Part shown: positions 1 through 5,339 of the stretch, in pieces
Layout: each line of letters starts with the position of its first letter
How positions within the stretch are numbered: the stretch's first letter is position 1
Assembly: GCA_028285025.1 (NCBI GenBank)
Contig: JANQQH010000450.1
Span: forward strand, 1 to 5,339
Length of the DNA stretch: 5,339 bases
Direction of reading: 5' to 3'
DNA from: Hyphomicrobiaceae bacterium
GTDB taxonomy: Bacteria; Pseudomonadota; Alphaproteobacteria; Rhizobiales; HXMU1428-3
Notes under the pieces: generated by a model
Seen by the model: only the letters and a program-made list of their open reading frames with translations
Databases searched by the model: none
Told to the model about the DNA's origin: nothing
Position numbers and translations under genes: made by a program

Positions 1-226
1 GAACGGGAACGGGAACGGGAACGGGAACGGGAACGGAAACGGAAACGGAAACGGAAACGGAAACGGGAACGGGAACGGGAACGGCAACGGAAACGGCAAC
101 GGAAACGGCAACGGAAACGGCAACGGAAACGGAAACGGCAACGGCAACGGAAACGGGAACGGAAACGGGAACGGGAACGGAAACGGGAACGGCAACGGTG
201 GTGATGACGATGATGACGATGATTGA
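1..226 (+). CDS. C-terminus of an (Asn-Gly)n repeat protein with a poly-Asp tail (5' end outside window)
   Basis: The reading frame is open from the left edge (first full codon at 2) to TGA at 224-226. It encodes 33 alternating Asn-Gly pairs, one extra Gly, then seven Asp residues. Only this low-complexity tail is visible, so no domain can be named and the start is unknown. All forward frames are open across the array. This one is chosen because it gives uniform Asn-Gly and runs cleanly into an acidic tail and stop; the frame starting at 1 hits TGA at 202. Such a Gly/Asn-rich, Asp-ended tail would be flexible and could bind divalent cations, but that is inference. The CHASE2 kinase begins 72 bases downstream on the same strand with no terminator between, so the two may share a transcript. 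From general knowledge, CHASE2 genes often sit beside genes for FecR-domain proteins, so the missing part might be a FecR-type secreted protein. Nothing visible proves this. Confidence 0.7.
   Translation, partial: NGNGNGNGNGNGNGNGNGNGNGNGNGNGNGNGNGNGNGNGNGNGNGNGNGNGNGNGNGNGNGNGNGGDDDDDDD
2..199 (+). repeat. Degenerate hexamer tandem array AACGGN (33 units)
   Basis: Thirty-three consecutive 6-base units read AAC followed by GGG, GGA, GGC or (last unit only) GGT. Asn is AAC in every unit and only the Gly wobble base varies. Variants are clustered: five GGG, five GGA and three GGG units, then a 12-base alternation of GGC and GGA from 83 to about 127, then a mixed stretch. This blockwise pattern indicates expansion by slippage or unequal exchange of short blocks. 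Because the unit is 6 bases, gain or loss of units keeps the coding frame. The array begins at or before the window edge, so the true copy number is unknown. Confidence 0.95.
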
Positions 227-298
227 TCACTCATCTTAACTCAAAAATCACTTTTCAAAGAATAAAACACTTTAATTTAGGGCAAAAGAAAAACAGCA

Positions 299-2551
299 AT
301 GAAACGCATCACAACACATATGAGTGTGATCATCTTTATTGGTCTCATTGCTCTTTCAGGTCTTGCAAGCATTATCGATAAATCGTTAGGTGATGCCCGC
401 TTTAAACTGAACAAAGTCAATGCCAGCGGCGATATCGTTTTAATCGCAATCGATGCAAAATCACTGCAAGAAATAAAGAAGTGGCCCTGGCCACGCTCTT
501 TACATGCAAACTTAATTGATAAGCTACAAAAAGCCGGCGCCGCTGAAATTGCTTTTGATATAGACTTTAGCGCCACAACCACTGATAAAGAAGACCAGGC
601 GTTAGAAGAGGCACTAAAACGTGCAAACGGCTCGATCATCTTACCCACTTTCAAGCAGGTGCAAAAAACATCACAGCAACAAGAGGTAATCTACACCTTG
701 CCGTTAAAACGGTTTCAAGATCACGCTTGGTTGGCAACTGTTAACATCGTACCTGGACGCAACGGACAGATTGAAAAAATGGCTTATGGCCACATCATTC
801 AAAAAGAATTTGTGCCCAGCTTTGCGGCCATGCTAACAGGCAAATACCAACCCAATGCCCATGACTTTTTTATTGATTTTAGCATCAACGCAAACTCAAT
901 CCCCGTCTTTTCATTTGTCGACGTTTTAAACGACCGCATAAAATCAGAACTTCTAAAGGGAAAAAAGATCGTCATAGGCGCAACAGCAACTGAGCTGGGC
1001 GACAATGTTTTTGTTCCCTCTCAAGGACTGATCGCAGGCCCAGTCTTACAAATTTTAGCCGCTGAAACCATTCTGCAGAATCGCCAGCTCCGCAAAACAA
1101 AACCCATCATAACATTATTAGGACTACTGGTAATTGCTTTTTTGATTTTAAATTTTACAAAAAAAGTAAGATTGGCTGAGCGTCCCTACCTGTTTCTATT
1201 AATCGCTTTAACAATCGAAACACTAGCTGCCTTATGTCAAATCCATAATAATTTGATTTTCAATACAGCCCTATGGCACATAACCTTGCTAGCCTATTTC
1301 ACCTTAATCCTCCTGCAAGAAATCGATTTTCGCAAAGTCGTTGCCAAGATGATGCGCTTAAAGTTAGCAACCACCCAACATATGTTTGAACAAGTGTTTA
1401 ATGATAGCTTTACAGGCACCATCATATCCAACCAGGATGGCATTATCCAAGCAGCAAGCAAAACAGCAAATTACTTATTAAAAATAGAAGAAGGCAACTC
1501 TCTTGTTGGCCAACATTTTAAAACCATTTTTCCAAATGAAATCGTCCTTGCTGCACAAAAGCTATTGTCACAAGCCAATCAAACAAATCTAACCAACCAT
1601 TATTCAAGCAAAATACAAATTCATCCCGAAAAAGGAGAGCCAATAACACTTGAATATATTATCACCCTCTCATCTGTGCTTTTAGATCAAACCTCCCCGC
1701 AGAGCAAAAAACATATTCTTTCATTTTCTTTTCAAGATATAACAGCTCGCGATAAAGCTGAAACCGCACAAAAAGATGCAATAGAAGCAGCAAACCAAGC
1801 CAACAAAGCCAAAACAGAATTTCTTGCCACAATGAGCCATGAACTTAGAACACCACTCAATTCAATCATTGGCTTTTCAGATATCATCCAAACCTGTTCA
1901 ACTGATCAAGAAAAAAACACTGAATTTGCCAAAGAAATTAAAACAAGTGGAGAGCAATTATTAAAAATCGTCAACGATATTCTCATGCTCTCAAAAATTG
2001 AATCCAAATCTTTAGCGCTTATGACAACCCCCAACTCACCCTTAGAGATGATAAAAAAGGCGGCAGCCAGCAGCACGCAAGCATTCAAAGATCAAAAACC
2101 AAACTTTATTTTTAGTCATCCAAATGATCTACAAGATCTAAATGTCGACCTTGTCTTATGCGAACAAATGCTCATAGAGATTTTCTCAAATGCAATTAAA
2201 TTTTCTCCCAACAACGCCGATATAAATGTTGCCTTTGGACCAGATCCTTCAGGAGAATTTCATATCAGCATCACTGATCATGGCTGTGGGATCTCAAGAC
2301 AAGAAATAGAAAACATCTTTGCTCCCTTTTACCAAATTGATAGTGCCAATAATCGTCAATTTGAAGGAACTGGTTTGGGGCTAACCAAAGCAAATGCCTA
2401 CATGAAGTTGCATAACGGTAAAATCAAAGTTGATAGCACTCTTGGACATGGCACAACCTTCCATCTCACCTTTCCCAAAACGTGCTTATTGCAAAAAAAT
2501 AAAGTTACGAACATTGCCCAAAGCCCTCAAAGGTTACGCAACAGCGCGTAA
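299..2551 (+). CDS. CHASE2-PAS sensor histidine kinase (membrane)
   Basis: A 750-residue sensor kinase. One N-terminal membrane helix (about 8-27) is followed by a CHASE2 extracytoplasmic sensing domain (about 30-265; hallmark stretch WPWPRSLHA and the AFDIDFS strand). Three more membrane helices follow (about 270-287, 297-315, 319-339), then a PAS domain (about 362-485), a short helical linker and HisKA with the H-box SHELRTP (phospho-acceptor His514). The HATPase_c domain has N-box Asn631, the D660-x-G-x-G664 box and the GTGLGL box at 690-695. All key catalytic residues are present, so it should autophosphorylate. There is no receiver domain and no response regulator gene in the window, so its partner is elsewhere. 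The ligand cannot be told from sequence. ATG 299 is the first possible start because an in-frame TAG lies at 278-280. The ribosome site is weak (AGGG at 279-282, 16 bases away), which fits co-transcription with the gene upstream. Confidence 0.93.
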   Translation: MKRITTHMSVIIFIGLIALSGLASIIDKSLGDARFKLNKVNASGDIVLIAIDAKSLQEIKKWPWPRSLHANLIDKLQKAGAAEIAFDIDFSATTTDKEDQALEEALKRANGSIILPTFKQVQKTSQQQEVIYTLPLKRFQDHAWLATVNIVPGRNGQIEKMAYGHIIQKEFVPSFAAMLTGKYQPNAHDFFIDFSINANSIPVFSFVDVLNDRIKSELLKGKKIVIGATATELGDNVFVPSQGLIAGPVLQILAAETILQNRQLRKTKPIITLLGLLVIAFLILNFTKKVRLAERPYLFLLIALTIETLAALCQIHNNLIFNTALWHITLLAYFTLILLQEIDFRKVVAKMMRLKLATTQHMFEQVFNDSFTGTIISNQDGIIQAASKTANYLLKIEEGNSLVGQHFKTIFPNEIVLAAQKLLSQANQTNLTNHYSSKIQIHPEKGEPITLEYIITLSSVLLDQTSPQSKKHILSFSFQDITARDKAETAQKDAIEAANQANKAKTEFLATMSHELRTPLNSIIGFSDIIQTCSTDQEKNTEFAKEIKTSGEQLLKIVNDILMLSKIESKSLALMTTPNSPLEMIKKAAASSTQAFKDQKPNFIFSHPNDLQDLNVDLVLCEQMLIEIFSNAIKFSPNNADINVAFGPDPSGEFHISITDHGCGISRQEIENIFAPFYQIDSANNRQFEGTGLGLTKANAYMKLHNGKIKVDSTLGHGTTFHLTFPKTCLLQKNKVTNIAQSPQRLRNSA

Positions 2552-2590
2552 ATTATAAAAACCCACCAAACATCTATTCAAATTTGGCAT

Positions 2591-2618
2591 TTATCAAAAA
2601 AAGCATTACATATATAGT
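2591..2618 (+). promoter_or_regulatory. Possible promoter for the HxlR-trmJ pair
   Basis: TTATCA (2591-2596), a 16-base spacer and TATAGT (2613-2618) resemble a sigma70-type -35/-10 pair. It would give a leader of about 110 bases before the HxlR start. The -10 overlaps an inverted repeat, as expected for a repressible promoter. The -35 matches the consensus at only four of six positions. A TTGACA at 2660-2665 has no matching -10 at normal spacing. Confidence 0.35.
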
Positions 2619-2626
2619 TACTAACT
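2616..2626. promoter_or_regulatory. Inverted repeat AGTTA-C-TAACT, candidate operator
   Basis: A perfect dyad with 5-base arms around one central base. It overlaps the end of the candidate -10 (2613-2618) in the region upstream of the HxlR-type regulator. HxlR proteins are dimers that bind short dyads and commonly control their own or adjacent promoters, so autoregulation is the natural reading. This is inferred from position and symmetry only. Confidence 0.4.
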
Positions 2627-2646
2627 GTAGACCAAAAAATCATAAC

Positions 2647-2662
2647 CAACTGGTAACAGTTG
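2647..2662. promoter_or_regulatory. Inverted repeat CAACTG-GTAA-CAGTTG, candidate operator
   Basis: A perfect dyad with 6-base arms and a 4-base spacer. Its centre is about 33 bp, roughly three helical turns, from the centre of the dyad at 2616-2626, so both could be bound on the same DNA face. The two dyads share AACT/AGTT arm sequence. It lies between the candidate promoter and the HxlR start codon. Confidence 0.45.
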
Positions 2663-2734
2663 ACACTAAAAAAAGTGATGCAAAAAACAACAAAACAAAA
2701 GTGCATTTAAAATTTATATTGATCGCAACGGCTC

Positions 2735-3184
2735 ATGACTGAGAAACAACAAACCAATTTGTGGAAAAGCAAACACCGTTCTGGCTGCCCAATAACCTGT
2801 ACGCTTGAACTTATTGGAGACAAATGGTCTCTGCTTTTAATAAGAGACATTATTACCGGTAAACATCGTTACGGTGATTTTGAAAACTCACCAGAACAAA
2901 TCCCAACAAACATACTTGCTGATCGTCTGAAACGTTTGGTCAATAATTGTGTTCTTGAAAAAGTACGTTACCAAGAACGCCCGACACGCTATGCCTATAA
3001 ATTAACTCCCAAAGGAGCAGAGCTAATTAAGGTTCTTCAAGCGCTGGCAAGTTGGGGTGGAAAACACGATCATGGCAATTGGCAACCTCCTGAGTTTTTT
3101 TGGAAGTTAACAGCTAAAAAAATATTACAAAATCAACACGCCAGCATACAGACTTTAATGATGCATAAAGGGACACCAGAGTGA
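2735..3184 (+). CDS. HxlR-family winged-helix transcriptional regulator
   Basis: A 149-residue cytoplasmic DNA-binding protein. The HxlR core spans about residues 17-112. It begins with the family's Cys-Pro motif (SGCPI, Cys18) and IGDKWSLLLIRDI (27-39). A recognition helix, IPTNILADRLKRL (56-68), is followed by a wing (about 77-90, YQERPTRYAYKLT) and a C-terminal dimerisation helix. Cys18 is the position used for redox or electrophile sensing in some family members. Cys22 and Cys72 are additional, so thiol sensing is possible but unproven. A stop codon at 2720-2722 blocks any earlier in-frame start. No Shine-Dalgarno is visible before ATG 2735. The last 4 bases overlap the trmJ start, suggesting one mRNA and translational coupling. 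Inverted repeats upstream suggest autoregulation. Its targets cannot be deduced, since no oxidoreductase or transporter, the usual HxlR neighbours, is present here. Confidence 0.9.
   Translation: MTEKQQTNLWKSKHRSGCPITCTLELIGDKWSLLLIRDIITGKHRYGDFENSPEQIPTNILADRLKRLVNNCVLEKVRYQERPTRYAYKLTPKGAELIKVLQALASWGGKHDHGNWQPPEFFWKLTAKKILQNQHASIQTLMMHKGTPE
3168..3173 (+). promoter_or_regulatory. Ribosome binding site of trmJ
   Basis: AAGGGA ends 7 bases before the GTG at 3181, inside the 3' end of the HxlR gene. It supports the GTG start, which has no ATG competitor in frame before the conserved methyltransferase core. Confidence 0.6.
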
Positions 3185-3990
3185 TCCACCCCCCCCTTCC
3201 CGCACAAACACAAAACTCCGCGCCGACCATTATATTAAGTGAACCTCAATTAGGGGAAAACATCGGCACCGCGGCCAGAGCAATGGCCAATTTTGGCTTA
3301 AAAGAATTACGCCTTGTTAATCCGCGTGACACTTGGCCCAATGAAGCCGCTGAAAAGGCAAGCGCCAATGCCATTGATGTAGTTAAAAATGCAACCCTTT
3401 TTGAAAACCTGGAAGACGCAATTGCGGACCTACACCACATATACGCAACCACTGCCCGCCCTAGAGAAATGGTAAAACCTGTTTTAAGCCCAGAGTCTGC
3501 CGCAACACTTATTCACGAAAAACAAAAACATAACGCCAAAACAGGTATCTTGTTTGGCCGCGAAAAATCAGGCTTAACAAACACCGAAATTTCTTTTTGC
3601 GACGCTATAATCATCGCTCCAGTTAATCCCAACTGCGCCTCTTTAAATTTAGCCCAAGCTGTGCTTTTAATGGGTTATGAATGGCTAAAACAGGCTGAAA
3701 CAAACTCCCTTGGTCGAGAAACTCAATATGATGGGCCGGCACAAGAAGGAACCTGCTACAAACACGCAAGCCCGGCAACAAAACAAGAACTTACCGCATT
3801 ATTTACCCATTTAAAATCTGAATTAGAATTATCAGGATTTTTAAGAACTGTAGAAAAGACGCCACAAATGATGCGTAATATAAGAAATATGATTATAAGA
3901 ATGCAACCCACGGACCAGGATGTGAGGACAATGCGAGGGATTATTGCATCTCTTGCAAACAGGGCCTATAAGGCCCCTGAAAGAAAATAG
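3181..3990 (+). CDS. trmJ: tRNA (cytidine/uridine-2'-O-)-methyltransferase TrmJ (SPOUT/SpoU family)
   Basis: A 269-residue SPOUT-fold enzyme. TrmJ methylates the ribose 2'-OH of nucleotide 32 in the anticodon loop of certain tRNAs, using S-adenosylmethionine. The three SpoU motifs are present: motif 1 at 27-39 (NIGTAARAMANFG, with Arg33 at the catalytic arginine position), motif 2 at 122-137 (GILFGREKSGLTNTEI) and motif 3 at 149-160 (NPNCASLNLAQA). Motifs 2 and 3 form the trefoil-knot cofactor site. The C-terminal part (about 200-265, ending with MRGIIASLANRA) matches the TrmJ-specific extension, which separates it from TrmH and TrmL. It is slightly longer than the E. coli enzyme owing to a Pro-rich N-terminal stretch. 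The GTG start overlaps the upstream stop by 4 bases. A run of eight C lies at codons 3-6. Assignment to TrmJ is strong; the exact tRNA targets in this organism are not known. Confidence 0.92.
   Translation: MIHPPLPAQTQNSAPTIILSEPQLGENIGTAARAMANFGLKELRLVNPRDTWPNEAAEKASANAIDVVKNATLFENLEDAIADLHHIYATTARPREMVKPVLSPESAATLIHEKQKHNAKTGILFGREKSGLTNTEISFCDAIIIAPVNPNCASLNLAQAVLLMGYEWLKQAETNSLGRETQYDGPAQEGTCYKHASPATKQELTALFTHLKSELELSGFLRTVEKTPQMMRNIRNMIIRMQPTDQDVRTMRGIIASLANRAYKAPERK
3189..3196 (+). repeat. C8 homopolymer at the start of trmJ
   Basis: Eight consecutive C bases lie within codons 3-6 of trmJ (His-Pro-Pro-Leu), 8 bases after the first base of the GTG. A run of this length stands out in AT-rich surroundings. 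A change of one base would shift the frame before the conserved core. Confidence 0.9.
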
Positions 3991-4092
3991 ATAATATGTG
4001 ATAATTTGGCAAATGATGCCTTGTGCCTTAGTTATGTCTATTTTTTACTATTGCGATTGCCATTATTCATGATAGCGTGGGAACCCATGACT

Positions 4093-4099
4093 GGAGAGG
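4093..4099 (+). promoter_or_regulatory. Ribosome binding site that decides the start at 4110
   Basis: GGAGAGG lies 10 bases before ATG 4110. It falls inside the longer frame opened by GTG 4077, which has no Shine-Dalgarno of its own. It therefore favours ATG 4110 over the upstream GTG. Confidence 0.6.
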
Positions 4100-4109
4100 C
4101 TTTTTAAAA

Positions 4110-4769
4110 ATGATAATGCGTTGTATTAAGCAATTAAGTGTGCTGTTGGTGAGCTTGATTTTAATGACTGGCATAGCTTGTGCTCAAGACCAGAAAGACA
4201 AGCAAGCAGCAAAACCGCTAAAAGACAAAACCGTCAAAATTTTGATGAAGTATGCACTCAGCCTTATGCCTGAGGTTTATACCGGTCCTGATGGTAAAAA
4301 AATAACCATTAACAAAAAGAAGCCCAAAGAAGTTTTAATTCCCCTTGAAGACGCCAGCCGGATTATTGTTGTAGGTAACCGCTCTGCCAAAGCACAAAAT
4401 TGTGATTTAAAAGTCATGCAAACCCTTAATCACAATGCCATGGTTAAATATGAAACCGTGTTTAAAAATTGGACTGACAAGCAAAAACTATTCATTAATC
4501 AACTGCATTTGTTCACAGTTCTCTACATGACTGGCAATGTCAAATTTGGAGAAAAAGCCCCTGATAAAAGCAAGCAAATCAAACCACCAAAAGAGTCTGA
4601 ACTTGAAAGCAAATATAAATGCTCAGATGAAGAACGCCAGAAAGTCTCTGATAGCATTGATGCTTACTTAGAAAGTGTAAAACAATTAATCACTGAAGAG
4701 CTAAAACGGCGTAAAAAATTAGGCGCCAATGAAAAAAAAAATGAAGAACTAAAAAAGGCACAAAAATAA
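4110..4769 (+). CDS. Exported lysine-rich protein of unknown function
   Basis: A 219-residue protein that I do not recognise as a named family. Residues 1-25 form a typical Sec signal peptide: a basic start with Arg4 and Lys7, a hydrophobic core at about 9-22 and an Ala-Cys-Ala cleavage site before Gln26. The cysteine at 24 lacks a proper lipobox, so a lipoprotein is less likely. The mature part is very basic and mostly predicted helical. It has two cysteines, one in the AQNCDL segment and one in KYKCSDE, that could form a disulfide in the periplasm. A charged, probably coiled-coil C-terminus (about 175-219) is dominated by Lys and Glu. A longer frame begins at GTG 4077, but ATG 4110 is preferred: it has a ribosome site, and the extra 11 residues would displace the signal peptide. 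It stands alone between trmJ and rpsD, with 119 bases before it and no clear promoter. Confidence 0.75.
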   Translation: MIMRCIKQLSVLLVSLILMTGIACAQDQKDKQAAKPLKDKTVKILMKYALSLMPEVYTGPDGKKITINKKKPKEVLIPLEDASRIIVVGNRSAKAQNCDLKVMQTLNHNAMVKYETVFKNWTDKQKLFINQLHLFTVLYMTGNVKFGEKAPDKSKQIKPPKESELESKYKCSDEERQKVSDSIDAYLESVKQLITEELKRRKKLGANEKKNEELKKAQK

Positions 4770-4825
4770 CGTTTGGATCAAAAAAACGCTCCTCTCAGTC
4801 ATGATCTGCCATAATTGGATTTTTA

Positions 4826-4854
4826 TTGACAGTTCAAGATGATATGCTTATAGA
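4826..4854 (+). promoter_or_regulatory. Strong sigma70-type promoter, probably for rpsD
   Basis: A perfect -35 TTGACA (4826-4831), an optimal 17-base spacer and TATAGA (4849-4854, five of six consensus bases). Initiation would be near 4861, giving rpsD a leader of about 160 bases. This is the best promoter match in the window and fits a highly expressed ribosomal protein gene. No comparable promoter was seen between here and the rpsD start. Confidence 0.75.
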
Positions 4855-4857
4855 GTT

Positions 4858-5020
4858 TCTCCAAAGGCGAGTTATAAAGCTCGCCTTTTTATATGGACTT
4901 GTGTTTTAACCCGTGATGCAAAATATCTCCAAAGATTTTGGCATCTGTCTGCTATAGCCTTAAAGTCTAAAGCCGTAGGAGGGTTCTTGCACTTTCAAAC
5001 ACAAAATTTGGAGCATTTAA
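4858..5020 (+). promoter_or_regulatory. rpsD leader with two anti-Shine-Dalgarno repeats
   Basis: The untranslated leader holds two copies of TCTCCAAAG (4858-4866 and 4926-4934). CTCCAAA in each is the exact complement of TTTGGAG (5007-5013), which contains the rpsD Shine-Dalgarno GGAG (5010-5013). The second copy can also fold locally, as CCAAA (4929-4933) pairs with TTTGG (4937-4941). The first copy partly lies in the left arm of the hairpin at 4863-4890. Mutually exclusive pairings are therefore possible, as expected of a translational switch. S4 is known to repress its own synthesis through mRNA leaders in other bacteria; that it does so here is inference. Confidence 0.4.
4863..4890 (+). 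terminator. Perfect 9-bp hairpin plus T5 at the start of the rpsD leader
   Basis: AAAGGCGAG (4863-4871) pairs perfectly with CTCGCCTTT (4880-4888) around an 8-base loop, and T5 (4886-4890) ends the structure. It has the form of an intrinsic terminator and could end transcripts of the gene stopping at 4769. It begins only about 2 bases after the predicted start point of the promoter at 4826-4854, so rpsD transcripts must pass through it. It may instead act as a 5'-end stabilising hairpin or an attenuator. Confidence 0.65.
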
Positions 5021-5339
5021 ATGTCTAAACGCATTAGCGCAAAATATAAAATTGATCGCCGTATGGGCGAAAATATCTGGGGGCGCCCCAAAAGCCCTGT
5101 GAACCGCCGTGATTATGGCCCAGGTGAACATGGCCAGCGCCGCCGGGCAAAATTATCTGACTTTGGCTTGCAATTAAGAGCAAAACAAAAGCTCAAAGGC
5201 CATTATGGCAATATTTCTGAAAAACAATTTAAAGCCATTTACAAAGAAGCGGACCGCATCAAAGGCGACACGGGTGAAAATCTTATAGGCTTACTTGAGC
5301 GCCGCTTAGACGCCATTGTATACCGCGCAAAATTTGTCC
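5021..5339 (+). CDS. rpsD: 30S ribosomal protein S4 (3' end outside window)
   Basis: The first 106 residues of about 205. S4 is a primary 16S rRNA-binding protein that nucleates assembly of the 30S body and helps maintain decoding accuracy. The N-terminal domain is unmistakable: an [14 protein letters not shown] segment from about 13, [30 protein letters not shown], then [22 protein letters not shown] leading into the S4 RNA-binding fold (from about 93). The visible part has no cysteine, so it is the zinc-free form, and the sequence is typical of alphaproteobacteria. ATG 5021 has GGAG (5010-5013) at 7-base spacing. It stands outside the ribosomal protein operon that contains it in E. coli, and has its own strong promoter and a long leader. 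Confidence 0.97.
   Translation, partial: MSKRISAKYKIDRRMGENIWGRPKSPVNRRDYGPGEHGQRRRAKLSDFGLQLRAKQKLKGHYGNISEKQFKAIYKEADRIKGDTGENLIGLLERRLDAIVYRAKFV

Noticed and set aside
1..200. The hexamer array as a CRISPR array, telomere-like repeat or origin iterons
   Set aside because: There are no spacers, the unit is 6 bases, and the array is in frame with a clean stop codon after a poly-Asp tail, so coding sequence explains it.
277..654. Minus-strand open frame of 125 codons
   Set aside because: It lies wholly opposite the CHASE2 domain of the kinase, shows no recognisable domain or ribosome site, and looks like the antisense reflection of a real gene. The same holds for the short minus-strand frames at 799-1005, 1906-2088 and 3246-3452.
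2660..2665. TTGACA as the -35 of the HxlR gene
   Set aside because: No acceptable -10 hexamer occurs 16-18 bases downstream (A-rich sequence), and the hexamer overlaps the inverted repeat at 2647-2662, which explains part of it.
3960..3979. GGGCCT-ATA-AGGCCC hairpin at the 3' end of trmJ as an intrinsic terminator
   Set aside because: The stem is perfect (6 bp), but no T-run follows on either strand. The downstream sequence is purine-rich (AAAGAAAATAG), and the T6 at 4041-4046 is too far away.
4015..4051. Promoter for the exported protein (TACTAT at 4046-4051)
   Set aside because: The only upstream partner is TTGTGC at 4021-4026, which has 19-base spacing and three matching bases, too weak to call.
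4770..4788. CGTTT...AAACG inverted repeat after the exported-protein gene as its terminator
   Set aside because: It has only 5 AT-rich base pairs around a 9-base loop and no T-tract. The hairpin at 4863-4890 is a far better candidate.

Overview
The window looks like a piece of an alphaproteobacterial chromosome with a fairly AT-rich base composition. The best evidence is the ribosomal protein S4 gene that runs off the right edge. Its N-terminal sequence has the alphaproteobacterial form ([20 protein letters not shown] and onward, with no cysteines in the visible part). A TrmJ-type tRNA methyltransferase lies two genes upstream of it. All recognised genes read rightward. I cannot resolve the order or genus from this sequence.

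Layout, left to right. (1) Positions 1-226 are the 3' end of a gene whose product ends in 33 alternating Asn-Gly units, a Gly and seven Asp. The DNA is a degenerate hexamer tandem array. (2) 299-2551 encodes a membrane sensor histidine kinase: a periplasmic CHASE2 domain, three more membrane helices, a PAS domain, HisKA and HATPase_c. No response regulator gene is nearby. (3) 2552-2734 is intergenic, with two inverted repeats and a possible promoter. (4) 2735-3184 encodes a HxlR-type winged-helix regulator. It overlaps by 4 bases (5) trmJ at 3181-3990. (6) 4110-4769 encodes an exported, lysine-rich protein of unknown function. (7) 4770-5020 is the rpsD leader region, and (8) 5021-5339 is the first half of rpsD.

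Functionally, the left half is a sensing module: a low-complexity protein of unknown identity followed by a CHASE2 kinase. The middle is a coupled regulator and tRNA-modification pair. The right end is translation machinery. There is no evidence of mobile elements, CRISPR, phage or RNA genes.

The part most worth a second look is the rpsD leader. A near-consensus sigma70-type promoter fires directly into a perfect 9-bp hairpin followed by T5. Two copies of TCTCCAAAG are present, and each can pair with the rpsD Shine-Dalgarno region (TTTGGAG). A strong unused Shine-Dalgarno (AGGAGGG) lies 37 bases upstream of the real start. Together these suggest an S4 leader-RNA switch, which is an inference from base pairing only. 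The Asn-Gly hexamer array and the inverted repeats before the HxlR gene are the next most interesting items.
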